A stretch of 64,000 bases of DNA. It comes from Geobacter sp. (GTDB taxonomy: Bacteria; Desulfobacterota; Desulfuromonadia; Geobacterales; Geobacteraceae). Each line of letters starts with the position of its first letter. Within the stretch, counting starts at the first letter, position 1. The stretch covers positions 62,001-126,000 of the forward strand of contig POSG01000002.1 of assembly GCA_003314535.1 (NCBI GenBank), given 5' to 3'. The translations under genes were made by a program, and so were the position numbers. Below are positions 52,286 to 60,896 of this stretch, one piece after another. Under the pieces are notes generated by a model. It was not told where the DNA came from. It worked only from the letters and a program-made list of their open reading frames with translations, and searched no databases.

Positions 52286-52659
52286 TTCTTGTATACCTCG
52301 TCAGGGTTGAAAAGTGGATTTGAATGCTCCACCCATTGATTGTTTTCCCGTTTGACGTAAAAGCACGATCTGTTCCCGGTGTGACAGGCGGCGCCGCCAT
52401 GCTGTCTGACTTTAATGAGTACCGAGTCCGCGTCGCAGTCCGTAAATACCTCGATAACTTCCTGGATGTTTCCGGATTGCTCACCCTTCATCCAGTATTT
52501 GTTCCTGCTGCGGCTGAAAAACCATGTCTTGCCCGTCTCCAGGGTAAGGTCAAGAGTTTTTTCATCCATGAATGCGAGCATCAGCACTTCTCCGGTTTCA
52601 TGGTCCTGAATGATTGCCGGGATCAGGCCTCCCATTTTCTTGAAGTCAAGAGTTATCAT
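52282..52659 (-). CDS. hisI: Phosphoribosyl-AMP cyclohydrolase
   Basis: A 125-aa HisI without the HisE domain. It opens the adenine ring of PR-AMP in histidine synthesis. Motifs: [53 protein letters not shown], with the three zinc/catalytic cysteines. First gene of a two-gene hisI-hisG unit. Confidence 0.96.
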   Translation of the reverse strand: MITLDFKKMGGLIPAIIQDHETGEVLMLAFMDEKTLDLTLETGKTWFFSRSRNKYWMKGEQSGNIQEVIEVFTDCDADSVLIKVRQHGGAACHTGNRSCFYVKRENNQWVEHSNPLFNPDEVYKK

Positions 52660-52698
52660 TCTCCAACCTTTCTTTTGGATATTTTGAAAATGGATTAT

Positions 52699-52728
52699 TA
52701 ATTACACTGTGCGTAAGCGTTCTGTCAA
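52699..52728 (-). promoter_or_regulatory. Promoter of hisI-hisG
   Basis: Minus-strand TTGACA (52723-52728), 18-bp spacer, TAATTA (52699-52704), about 40 bases before hisI. Confidence 0.6.
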
Positions 52729-52994
52729 TGCCAAGGTCGCGACAAATACTCCATCTATGTGAGGTAGCGCAAAAAATGTTCGTAATAACAACGCTCTCTT
52801 GTGTCGAATCCGGTTGGCTACCTGGTTGCGGCATGTCAATTATAGGCTGGTGATTACGAACACTGGAAAATTTGGGAATATTTCCTGGCAGGCTTTTCTC
52901 ATCCCGAAAGAAAATGAACCGGTTTTGGAAAAAAAAACTTGCATAATCCATGGTTCGCGTGGTAAAAATATTCAACAAATCAACGTTCACTACT
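52729..52994 (+). other. Unexplained structured region ahead of rimP
   Basis: About 265 bases between the his promoter and a strong plus-strand terminator. It has a 10-bp perfect inverted repeat (TGTTCGTAAT at 52777-52786 with ATTACGAACA at 52853-52862) and a GGTAGC/GCTACC pair. A 65-codon frame (52799-52996) lacks a ribosome site and a recognisable product. A small RNA or the rimP-operon leader are the two readings. Confidence 0.4.
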
Positions 52995-53030
52995 AAAAAG
53001 TGAGCTCTTACGGCTCGCTTTTTTTGTTTT
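52995..53030 (+). terminator. Terminator/attenuator upstream of rimP
   Basis: An 11-bp stem (AAAAAGTGAGC with GCTCGCTTTTT, one G-T) and 7-base loop, followed by TTTTTTTGTTTT, only about 20 bases before the rimP start. No annotated plus-strand gene precedes it. Confidence 0.8.
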
Positions 53031-53047
53031 ATATGGATTAGATAGTT

Positions 53048-53524
53048 ATGATGAATGATGTTGCAAAGCAGGTTGAGAATATCGCCAAACCGCTGGTTTC
53101 CTCGCTTGGCCTGGATCTTGTGGAGATTGAGTACAAGCGGGAAGGCCGCACCATGGTTTTGCGTCTCTACATAGACAGGGAAGGCGGGGTAAGCCTTGAC
53201 GATTGCGCAGCCGTCAGCCGCGAACTGTCCGCGGTTCTGGACGTGGAAGAGACCATTCCGGGGAAATACACTCTTGAAGTGTCTTCCCCCGGGCTGAACC
53301 GTCCCCTCAAGAACAGGGAAGATTATAAACGCTACACGGGCAGGCTGATCAAGATCAAGACAAAAGAGCCTCTTCCTGACGAGCAGGGAAACCTGCGCAA
53401 GACATTTCTGGGTAAACTGGAGGAGGTTGACCGTGACTTTGTTTGCGTGCATCTGCGTGAAGGGCAAAAAGCCAGAATACCATTGGACAGTATTTCCAAA
53501 GCCAATCTGGAATTCGAATTTTGA
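53048..53524 (+). CDS. rimP: Ribosome maturation factor RimP
   Basis: A 158-aa 30S assembly factor. Two domains are visible: the N-terminal one with LDLVEIEYKREGRTMVLRLYIDREGGVSLDDCAAVSREL, then EETIPGKYTLEVSSPGLNRPL, and a C-terminal SH3-like barrel with FLGKLEEVD. First gene of the rimP-nusA-ylxR-infB operon. An adjacent ATG (53051) could also be used; the ribosome site is weak. Confidence 0.95.
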   Translation: MMNDVAKQVENIAKPLVSSLGLDLVEIEYKREGRTMVLRLYIDREGGVSLDDCAAVSRELSAVLDVEETIPGKYTLEVSSPGLNRPLKNREDYKRYTGRLIKIKTKEPLPDEQGNLRKTFLGKLEEVDRDFVCVHLREGQKARIPLDSISKANLEFEF

Positions 53525-53602
53525 TTCGCGCAACAACTTCTGAATAATTTTCGTACTGAACGGTTTCCCCCTACAAACAATAAATTTTGAGGAGAGTTGG
53601 AA

Positions 53603-54787
53603 GTGGATACTACCTTTAACCTTAAAAATACTATCGATCAGATCGTAAAGGAAAAAGGAATCGACAAGTTGATAATCCTGGAAGCTCTTGAACAGGCTGT
53701 CCTTTCGGCAGCCAACAAGAAATACAGGAACACCCGCGACCTCGAAGCCCACTATAACGAAGAGATCGGCGAAGTGGAACTCTTTGAGTTTGTCACCGTT
53801 GTTGATGAGGTGCAGGACTCATACAAGGAGATCGACTTGGAAGAAGCCCGTGAGGTAGACCCTGATGTTGAAATCGGAGACTCACTGGGTATGAAAATGG
53901 ACGCAAGCGATTTTACGCGTATCGCGGCACAGACTGCAAAGCAGGTGATCATACAGAAAGTTCGGGAAGCCGAGCGTGAAACGATTTTCAACGAGTTTAT
54001 CGGCAGAAAAGGTGAACTGGTAAACGGTATCGTGCGGCGATACGAAAAGGGAGAGTTGATTGTTGATCTGGGGAGGGCGGAAGCGATCCTACCGCAGAAT
54101 GAGCAGGCTCCACGCGAGGTCTATCGACAGGGTGACAGGATCAAAGCACTTATAACGAGAATCGACATGACCGGCAAGGGGCCGCAGATTCTTCTTTCAC
54201 GTGCGAATCCAGGAGTGCTCGCAAAGATGTTTGAATCTGAGGTCCCCGAAATAGCCGAAGGAATTGTCGAGATCAAAGGTGTGGTGCGCGAGCCGGGAAG
54301 CCGGTCGAAAATTGCGGTATATTCCCATGACTCGAATGTCGACCCGGTAGGCGCCTGCGTCGGGATGCGCGGTGCGCGTGTACAGAATGTCGTATCGGAA
54401 TTGAGGGGCGAAAAAATCGATATCATACCCTGGTCCGATGATGTCGCGCGATTTGCATGCAACGCACTTGCTCCCGCAGTGGTATCGAAGATATACATCG
54501 ACGAAGACAGCAAGGCAATGGAGATTGTCGTCGCCGATGACCAGCTATCCCTTGCCATCGGCAAGAGAGGGCAGAATGTCCGGCTTGCAGCACGTTTGAC
54601 CGGATGGAGGATCGACATAAAGAGTGAATCGCGTGCAGCCGAAGCAGAAATGCTCCAGTATTCATCTTTTGACGGATCTGATGAAAAAGACGTTCCTGGA
54701 GAAGCTCCGATCGAGGTGGACAACGCCACCGTTACCGATGAAACTGGAATTACGGATCAAGCTGCGGAGATTAAGGAAGAAGAATAG
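53603..54787 (+). CDS. nusA: Transcription termination/antitermination factor NusA
   Basis: A 394-aa NusA binding RNA polymerase and nascent RNA. The N-terminal RNAP-binding domain (about 1-125) contains ALEQAVLSAANKKY; an S1 domain follows (about 135-200; NGIVRRYEKGELIVDLG), then KH1 with DPVGACVGMRGARVQNVV and KH2 with LAIGKRGQNVRLAARLTGW. The C-terminal acidic repeats of E. coli NusA are absent. GTG at 53603 has GGAG eight bases upstream. Confidence 0.96.
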   Translation: MDTTFNLKNTIDQIVKEKGIDKLIILEALEQAVLSAANKKYRNTRDLEAHYNEEIGEVELFEFVTVVDEVQDSYKEIDLEEAREVDPDVEIGDSLGMKMDASDFTRIAAQTAKQVIIQKVREAERETIFNEFIGRKGELVNGIVRRYEKGELIVDLGRAEAILPQNEQAPREVYRQGDRIKALITRIDMTGKGPQILLSRANPGVLAKMFESEVPEIAEGIVEIKGVVREPGSRSKIAVYSHDSNVDPVGACVGMRGARVQNVVSELRGEKIDIIPWSDDVARFACNALAPAVVSKIYIDEDSKAMEIVVADDQLSLAIGKRGQNVRLAARLTGWRIDIKSESRAAEAEMLQYSSFDGSDEKDVPGEAPIEVDNATVTDETGITDQAAEIKEEE

Positions 54788-54791
54788 TTAA

Positions 54792-55397
54792 ATGTCAAAA
54801 GAAGCGCCTCAACGAACATGCATTAGCTGCCGGAAAACGAATCGCAAATCCATGCTTATACGGTATGTGCTCTCGCCAGAAGCAGAAATTGTACCAGATA
54901 TCGCGAACAAACTTCCGGGAAGAGGTGTATATACGTGCTTCAATATGGGGTGTGCCAAGAAGGCGGTTGAAAAAGATCTTTTTTCAAAATCATTGAAACA
55001 GGCTGTGAAGCACGAAAGCGCCGAAATGCTTTGCGCTAATATAGCGAGATGTATGGAAGATAGAATTTCTTCGTATATAGCCTTGGCAAACAAGGCCGGC
55101 AAAGTTGTTTCGGGTAGCGACATGGTCATGGAAAACCTTCGCAAAAACACTCTTCAGGCAAAACTGGCACTACTGGCAAACGATATATCAGAAGACATAG
55201 GTTTTAAAATCGGGAATCTTGCCGATGTTAATGGAATAACTTACTATTCACTTTTCGACAGGAACAGATTGGGCGAGCTGCTCGGGAAAGGGCTCCGCAG
55301 TGCGATCGTGGTTCAAGGAGAAGGATTCGTGGTATCGCTGATAAGGGAAATTGAAAGATACAGGGACTTTCTGAGGGGGGAGGGATGCTCACTATGA
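54792..55397 (+). CDS. YlxR (DUF448) - L7Ae-like fusion protein
   Basis: A 201-aa protein joining two small RNA-related domains that B. subtilis encodes separately in this operon (ylxR and ylxQ). Residues 5-85 are YlxR-like with [18 protein letters not shown] and CAKKAVEK; residues 90-185 are L7Ae-like ([41 protein letters not shown]). An RNA-binding regulatory role is inferred. The stop overlaps the infB ATG (ATGA). Confidence 0.9.
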   Translation: MSKEAPQRTCISCRKTNRKSMLIRYVLSPEAEIVPDIANKLPGRGVYTCFNMGCAKKAVEKDLFSKSLKQAVKHESAEMLCANIARCMEDRISSYIALANKAGKVVSGSDMVMENLRKNTLQAKLALLANDISEDIGFKIGNLADVNGITYYSLFDRNRLGELLGKGLRSAIVVQGEGFVVSLIREIERYRDFLRGEGCSL

Positions 55398-58042
55398 ATA
55401 AAACCAGGGTACATGAACTGGCGCAAAAAATGGGGATCGACAACAAGGAACTCATCGCCAGGCTTAAGGCAGTAGGCGTTGACGTGAAAAGTCATATGGC
55501 TATCGTCAGCGACGAAGACATCGTGAAGCTGACCCCCTCTGAGCAGCCTGTGAAGGAATTATCCCAGGAAGAGGTGAGGGTCAAGCCAACTGTCATACGA
55601 CGACGTCCGAAAGCTGCACCTGAAGCTCCTCCTGCAGTCGCCGTGGAAGAAGCGTCTGCCCAAATGGAGACTGGTGCGGTTTCACAAGTTCGGGAACAGG
55701 AAAATGTTCCGACAGAAGAAACGATAGAATCGCCGGTTGAGAAAGAAAAAGCTATTGAGGTTCCCGTTCCGGAAGTTGAGAAGCCCGTTGAGCAGCCCAA
55801 ACCCGAGAAGCTAGTTGAGCAGCCGAAGGCTGAAATACCGTCAGAACAGCCAAAGCCTGGAAAGCCTGCTGAACAACCCAAGCCTGAAAAGGCTGCAGAA
55901 CAACATGTCCCCGGGCGAGCCCGCATTATCGGCCGTGTAGAGATACCTTTGCCTCAGCAAAGGCCTGTATCCAAGCCCCACGAGCGTCAACCTGTTCAAA
56001 GGCAAGCGCCGTCGGTTGTTGAAAGACCGCAGCCGGTTCCCACGCCGGAAACCTCCGTTGCTACCGATGAAAGGAAGAAAGGACGGAAAGGCAAGGAAAT
56101 CAACGGTGGAGATTCGGACAGGGGAGCAAAGAAAGGGCCTTCAACAGTCGGCAAGAAAAAGGACGGCTTCAAGAAAGTAGAAATTATTGAAAAACGTGAA
56201 AGGGTTTTTGAACCTGGATATCGCGGGGGAAAAGGCAAAAAGAAGGAAAGGGACGAGAGCAGGAAAACCGAGATCACCGTACCCAAGGCTATCAAAAGGA
56301 TAATCAAGATATCTGAAAGCATTACGGTTGGAGAGATGGCCAAGCGCATGGGAGCCAAGGCCAACGACCTTATAAGGGCGTTGATGAAAATTGGCCTTAT
56401 GGCTACGATCAATCATCCGCTGGATTTCGATACCGCTTCAATCATTGCTGCTGATTTCGGCTATGAAGTGGAAAATGTTGCCATAGACATGGACGAGATG
56501 CTCGAAGCGGCGCCCGACAATCCTGAAGATCTGGTGAAACGGCCTCCGGTCGTAACGATCATGGGCCATGTCGACCACGGCAAGACCTCTTTGCTGGATG
56601 CAATCAGGGCCACTAATGTTATTGCTGGTGAAGCCGGCGGTATAACACAGCACATCGGTGCATACGATGTCGAACTGAATGGCCGCAAGATCACCTTCCT
56701 TGACACGCCTGGGCACGAGGCATTTACTGCCATGAGGGCGCGCGGAGCAAAAGTAACCGATATTGTCATCCTGGTTGTTGCAGCTGACGACGGCGTCATG
56801 CCTCAAACCAAGGAAGCCGTCAACCATTCCAAGGCTGCCGGAGTGCCAATCATTGTTGCAGTCAACAAGATTGACAAGCCTGAAGCCAAGCCTGAAAGAG
56901 TGAAACAGGAATTGATGGAGTTCGGTCTTGTTTCAGAGGAATGGGGAGGAGATACCATATTCGTCGAGGTGTCCGCAAAGAAAAAAATAAACCTGCCAGA
57001 GTTGCTTGAAATGGTTCTGCTCCAGGCAGATGTCCTGGAATTGCAGGCAAACCCGTCGAAAACCGCCCGTGGGACGATCATCGAGGCAAAGCTGGACAGG
57101 GGACGCGGGCCGGTTGCCACCGTGCTGGTACAGGAAGGGACCCTGAAGGTTGGCGATTATTTCGTGACAGGTGTGCATTACGGAAGAGTCCGCGCCATGC
57201 AGAATGACAAGGGAGAAAAGGTCCAGGTTGCCGGCCCTTCGATGCCGGTCGAAGTCATTGGGCTTACGGGCGTTCCAGATGCTGGCGACGTATTCATCGT
57301 CCTTGGCGACGAAAGACAGGCTAGGGAAATCGCCATGCACCGTCAACAGAAGATACGGGAAACCGAGCTTGCGAAAACCAGCAAGCTGTCATTGGAGCAG
57401 TTGTACGAAAAGATACAGAAGGGCGAAGTCAAAGAACTCAATGTCGTGGTCAAGGGTGACGTTCAAGGTTCGGTTGAAGCAGTATCCGAGTCACTTCGCA
57501 AGCTGTCTACCGATGCCATCCGCCTCCGTGTAATCAACTCCTCAGTAGGCGCAATTACTGAAACCGATGTAAACCTTGCGACTGCAAGCAACGCAATCGT
57601 CCTCGGATTCAACGTCCGGCCCGAAGTCAAAGCCCATGCTTTGGCTGAAAAGGAAGGGGTGGATATCCGCCTCTACAACATTATCTACGACGCAGTCGAC
57701 GACATCAAGAAGGCCATGGAAGGTCTCCTTGAGCCTACGCTCAAGGAAAAGCACCTCGGCCGTGCGGAAATACGGGAAGTATTCTCCGTTCCGAAACATG
57801 GTAATGTCGCTGGCTGTTACGTGCTGGACGGAAAAATGCTCAGGAATTCTCAAGTGCGCCTGTTGCGGGACAATATCGTCATATACGAAGGAAAGATGGC
57901 GAGTCTCAGGCGATTCAAGGATGATGTGAAAGAGGTCGCGTCAGGTTATGAATGTGGCATTTCACTGGAAAACTATAACGACATCAAGACTGGAGACATC
58001 ATCGAGGCCTTTGAAATAGAGAAAGTTGCAGCTACACTTTAA
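55394..58042 (+). CDS. infB: Translation initiation factor IF-2
   Basis: An 882-aa GTPase delivering fMet-tRNA to the 30S subunit. The N-terminus has an IF2N module ([20 protein letters not shown]), then a Pro/Lys/Glu-rich region (about 60-285) with tandem EQPKPEKxxEQPK-like repeats, a second IF2N ([19 protein letters not shown]), the G domain ([31 protein letters not shown]), and domains 2-4. The ATG at 55394 overlaps the previous stop; an ATG at 55385 has too short a spacing. Confidence 0.97.
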   Translation: MNKTRVHELAQKMGIDNKELIARLKAVGVDVKSHMAIVSDEDIVKLTPSEQPVKELSQEEVRVKPTVIRRRPKAAPEAPPAVAVEEASAQMETGAVSQVREQENVPTEETIESPVEKEKAIEVPVPEVEKPVEQPKPEKLVEQPKAEIPSEQPKPGKPAEQPKPEKAAEQHVPGRARIIGRVEIPLPQQRPVSKPHERQPVQRQAPSVVERPQPVPTPETSVATDERKKGRKGKEINGGDSDRGAKKGPSTVGKKKDGFKKVEIIEKRERVFEPGYRGGKGKKKERDESRKTEITVPKAIKRIIKISESITVGEMAKRMGAKANDLIRALMKIGLMATINHPLDFDTASIIAADFGYEVENVAIDMDEMLEAAPDNPEDLVKRPPVVTIMGHVDHGKTSLLDAIRATNVIAGEAGGITQHIGAYDVELNGRKITFLDTPGHEAFTAMRARGAKVTDIVILVVAADDGVMPQTKEAVNHSKAAGVPIIVAVNKIDKPEAKPERVKQELMEFGLVSEEWGGDTIFVEVSAKKKINLPELLEMVLLQADVLELQANPSKTARGTIIEAKLDRGRGPVATVLVQEGTLKVGDYFVTGVHYGRVRAMQNDKGEKVQVAGPSMPVEVIGLTGVPDAGDVFIVLGDERQAREIAMHRQQKIRETELAKTSKLSLEQLYEKIQKGEVKELNVVVKGDVQGSVEAVSESLRKLSTDAIRLRVINSSVGAITETDVNLATASNAIVLGFNVRPEVKAHALAEKEGVDIRLYNIIYDAVDDIKKAMEGLLEPTLKEKHLGRAEIREVFSVPKHGNVAGCYVLDGKMLRNSQVRLLRDNIVIYEGKMASLRRFKDDVKEVASGYECGISLENYNDIKTGDIIEAFEIEKVAATL

Positions 58043-58115
58043 GCTATCGGCGCATCGCGCTCAATACTGCTCATTTTATGACTTCAATCTTTGTTCTTAT
58101 TTGCGGTGGTATCAG

Positions 58116-58490
58116 ATGACTGTAAAACGTTCTGAAAAAGTAGCGGAAGCCATACACGAAATTGTCTCAGCGCTTCTTCTTAAAGGTGTGAAAGACCCAC
58201 GGATAGGATTCACGACTATCACCGGCGTAAAGGTTTCCGATGATCTCCACTTTGCTACGATTTTCTTCAGTGTAATAGGCAGCGATGCTGAAAAAAAGTC
58301 TACGGAGAATGGTTTGAACAGCGCCAGGGGATTCATCAGGAAAGAGCTTGGAAAGAACCTGCGCATGAGGTATGTCCCGGAAATATTCTTCAAATACGAT
58401 GAATCCCTTGAATACGGGCAAAAAATCGATAGTCTTCTTGACGAGCTTCAGATTGCGGAACACGATGATGATACCGAACATTCTCAGTGA
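58116..58490 (+). CDS. rbfA: Ribosome-binding factor A
   Basis: A 124-aa KH-type cold-shock and 16S rRNA maturation factor. Motifs: RSEKVAEAIHEIVSALL, KDPRIGFTTITGVKVSDDLHFATIFFSV, and the region GFIRKELGKNLRMRYVPEIFFKYDESLEYG. The ATG at 58116 follows GGTGG; codons back to 58026 lack homology. Its 3' end overlaps the nrnA start by 26 bases. Confidence 0.95.
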   Translation: MTVKRSEKVAEAIHEIVSALLLKGVKDPRIGFTTITGVKVSDDLHFATIFFSVIGSDAEKKSTENGLNSARGFIRKELGKNLRMRYVPEIFFKYDESLEYGQKIDSLLDELQIAEHDDDTEHSQ

Positions 58491-59418
58491 GATAGAAAAT
58501 AACAGATCGTTTCTCATAACAACTCACGAGAATCCAGATGGCGATGCCGTCGGCTCGACGCTGGCATTGGGATGTTTTCTTAAATCTTTTGCCAAGGATG
58601 TTTTGATTTATTATCGCGACCCAATGCCGGACACTTATATGTATCTGTCTTTGGCAGATACTGTCGTTAATGAGATCCCCGAACGGCATTTCGACATTTG
58701 CTTTATCCTGGATGCCGGAGAAGCAGATCGTGTCTGCAAGGGATTTTCGTCCCTTGTAAAATGCGGAAAACTGGTTAATATTGATCATCATCCTTATGGA
58801 GACAAGTTCGGATCCATTAATTATGTCGATCCGTCCGCTTCCGCTACCGGCGCCATGGTTTACCGGATAATAAAGGCTTCAGGGCGTCAACTGGACTTTG
58901 AGACTGCGTTGTGTATTTATACGGCCATAGTCGCTGATACGGGATCTTTTCGTTACTCAAATGCCAACAAGGAAGCCTTCATGATATCAGGCGAACTGGT
59001 TGATCTCGGCATCAACCCCTGGAAGGTGGCAGAACGACTTTATGAGAGCCAGCCAAAGAGTCGCCTGGATCTGCTTGCACTTGCCCTGTCCACATTGACA
59101 ATATCGGCAAAGGGTGATTTCGCATCATTGACAGTATCCCTCGACATGCTTGAAAAGACCGGGGCGGGCCCGGAACTGACAGACGGGTTTGTCAATTATC
59201 CGCGATCGATCCAGGGAGTGGAAGTGTCGATACTCTTCAGGCAAGTATCTGACAGGGTCTACAAGGTCGGTTTCCGCTCGAAGGGAAAGGTCAATGTAGC
59301 GCATTTGGCGGCGCTATTGGGTGGCGGAGGACATCACAACGCTGCCGGCTGCACGGTTACCGGTTCCATCGAAGAAGTCAGGAGAACCGTATTTTCTGCC
59401 ATCGAGAAGGCTCTCTGA
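58465..59418 (+). CDS. nrnA: DHH-family bifunctional oligoribonuclease/PAP phosphatase
   Basis: A 317-aa NrnA-like enzyme that degrades nano-RNAs and 3'-phosphoadenosine 5'-phosphate. The DHH domain holds TTHENPDGDAVGSTLAL, ILDAGEADR and NIDHHPYGDKFG (metal ligands), then ADTGSFRYSN; the DHHA1 domain ends with GGGGHHNAAGC. ATG at 58465 overlaps rbfA; 58468 is equally possible. The order rbfA-nrnA-truB is widely conserved. Confidence 0.94.
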   Translation: MMIPNILSEIENNRSFLITTHENPDGDAVGSTLALGCFLKSFAKDVLIYYRDPMPDTYMYLSLADTVVNEIPERHFDICFILDAGEADRVCKGFSSLVKCGKLVNIDHHPYGDKFGSINYVDPSASATGAMVYRIIKASGRQLDFETALCIYTAIVADTGSFRYSNANKEAFMISGELVDLGINPWKVAERLYESQPKSRLDLLALALSTLTISAKGDFASLTVSLDMLEKTGAGPELTDGFVNYPRSIQGVEVSILFRQVSDRVYKVGFRSKGKVNVAHLAALLGGGGHHNAAGCTVTGSIEEVRRTVFSAIEKAL

Positions 59419-59422
59419 TTTG

Positions 59423-60337
59423 ATGGATGGTTTCTTTGTAATAGACAAGCCAGAGGGCTTGACGTCGCATGATGTTGTGTCTTTTGTAAGGAGAGTCCTT
59501 CGAACCAAAAAAGCGGGCCACACGGGAACCCTGGACCCTTTTGCGACTGGAGTGCTGCCCGTGGCGGTCGGTCGTGGTACGAAGGCAATACCGTTTCTCG
59601 ATGAGTCAATGAAGGAGTATCGTGCGACCATGCGCCTCGGTGTCGCAACGGATACGCAGGATTGCACGGGAAATGCTCTGTTTGAGAAAGAGTTCCGGCA
59701 TGTATCCGGGCAGCTTTTGCTCGAAGCCTTCACCATGTTCACCGGTAAAATCAGCCAGATCCCACCCATGTACTCCGCTGTCAAGATAGGCGGAGTACCG
59801 CTTTATAAGCATGCACGGAAGGGAATAGAAATAATACGGCCTGCACGTGATATCGAAATACGCTCCCTCTCGCTCGACAAGCTGGAACTTCCCTTTGCCA
59901 CTTTTACCGTAACCTGTTCCAGGGGAACTTATGTTCGGACACTTGCTAACGATATCGGCGAAACTCTTGGATGCGGCGCTCATCTTACACAATTGCGCAG
60001 GACCAGAAGCGGCAGGTTCAATGAGCAGCAAGCGATGAATCTTGACGAATTCATGGAGAATGCCGGCAAATCCAGCCTCGAAGGTTTCTTGATAACCCCC
60101 TACAGTGCTTTGTCGGATCTCAAGGACTTGCAGCTTGACGAAGAGGGTGAGAAAAGGGTTTTTAACGGCGTGATTCCTGAAGAATGCAACATCATTGAAT
60201 TATCCGGCAGGGAACTGCTCAAGGGCGAGAAATTTCGTCTTTCCCGCGGCGCAAGACTCATTGCCGTGGCTGAACGAACCGAGTGCCATGGCCCTGCTTT
60301 TTCGCAAAACACTCGTCTTTTAAGGGTGTTCTCCTAG
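59423..60337 (+). CDS. truB: tRNA pseudouridine-55 synthase
   Basis: A 304-aa enzyme making pseudouridine 55 in tRNA T-loops. Catalytic Asp lies in GHTGTLDPFATGVLP; other motifs are FVIDKPEGLTSHD, YRATMRLGVATDTQD, IPPMYSAVKIGGVPLYKHARKG and CSRGTYVRTLANDIG. The C-terminal 70 residues form a PUA-like domain. ATG at 59423 lies 4 bases after the nrnA stop. Confidence 0.96.
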   Translation: MDGFFVIDKPEGLTSHDVVSFVRRVLRTKKAGHTGTLDPFATGVLPVAVGRGTKAIPFLDESMKEYRATMRLGVATDTQDCTGNALFEKEFRHVSGQLLLEAFTMFTGKISQIPPMYSAVKIGGVPLYKHARKGIEIIRPARDIEIRSLSLDKLELPFATFTVTCSRGTYVRTLANDIGETLGCGAHLTQLRRTRSGRFNEQQAMNLDEFMENAGKSSLEGFLITPYSALSDLKDLQLDEEGEKRVFNGVIPEECNIIELSGRELLKGEKFRLSRGARLIAVAERTECHGPAFSQNTRLLRVFS

Positions 60338-60441
60338 GTTTCCCTTTACAAGGGGCAGTAATTATGGTAGATAGAATAACCTTCGCCAAAGTAAAATGCC
60401 TATTATAAAGAACGATTTTTAGTGGAAAGGGGGTGTAATGA

Positions 60442-60708
60442 ATGCTGGTAACGGAAAAAAAGCAGGAAATCATAAAGACTCATAAACGTCATGAGGCTGA
60501 TACCGGTTCTCCTGAGGTTCAGATAGCGATTCTTACCGAGAGGATCACATATTTGACTGAACATTTCAAGGTTCACAAGAAGGATCATCACAGTCGCAGG
60601 GGTCTTCTGAAGATCGTCGGCCAGAGAAGAAGGCTGCTCGATTATCTGAAAAACAAAGATGTTGAAAGATATCGTGCCATTATAGAGAAGCTTGGTATCA
60701 GGAGATAA
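60442..60708 (+). CDS. rpsO: 30S ribosomal protein S15
   Basis: An 88-aa S15 with the universal [19 protein letters not shown] and [25 protein letters not shown]. It binds 16S rRNA early in assembly. AAAGGGGG precedes the start by about 12 bases; an out-of-frame ATG sits in between. It is the conserved neighbour of pnp. Confidence 0.97.
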   Translation: MLVTEKKQEIIKTHKRHEADTGSPEVQIAILTERITYLTEHFKVHKKDHHSRRGLLKIVGQRRRLLDYLKNKDVERYRAIIEKLGIRR

Positions 60709-60710
60709 GA

Positions 60711-60757
60711 AAAGGCAGTATATCTCTTGAAGTTTGGGGATATATTGCCTTTATTTT
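60711..60757 (+). terminator. First hairpin after rpsO
   Basis: A 14-bp stem (60711-60724 with 60739-60752, one G-T pair), 14-base loop, then ATTTTT. Likely a terminator or mRNA 3'-end stabiliser. Confidence 0.75.
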
Positions 60758-60761
60758 TGGG

Positions 60762-60788
60762 ACGGGCGTAAAGCCCGTTCGTTTTTTT
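60762..60788 (+). terminator. Second hairpin after rpsO
   Basis: ACGGGC, loop GTAAA, GCCCGT, then TCG and seven T residues. A canonical terminator just four bases beyond the first hairpin. Confidence 0.8.
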
Positions 60789-60864
60789 GTTGGGGGCGCG
60801 GGTAGAACAACCAATCCACCCCGAAAAGGGTGTTGAATTGGTTCTTTTATCGACGGCCCCAACA
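60788..60864 (+). promoter_or_regulatory. Structured pnp leader
   Basis: An outer 8-bp helix TGTTGGGG/CCCCAACA (60788-60795 with 60857-60864) encloses a long imperfect hairpin (GAAC..CCAAT with ATTGGTTC, apex CACCC/GGGTG). In enterobacteria a pnp leader stem cut by RNase III mediates autoregulation; a similar role is inferred. Confidence 0.5.
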
Positions 60865-60896
60865 GACAACAATGAATGCTGGGAGGCTAGAACTTG

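Noticed and set aside
52799-52996. 65-codon plus-strand frame before rimP
   Set aside because: TTG start with no ribosome site and an unrecognisable product; treated as part of a leader or small RNA.
52646-53752. 368-codon open frame on the minus strand
   Set aside because: It is antisense to rimP and the start of nusA, whose products are unmistakable, and the translation has no recognisable motif.
55750-55910. Tandem EQPKPEK-like repeats, considered as a separate repeat element
   Set aside because: They are in frame within the linker of IF-2, where Pro/Lys/Glu repeats are common.
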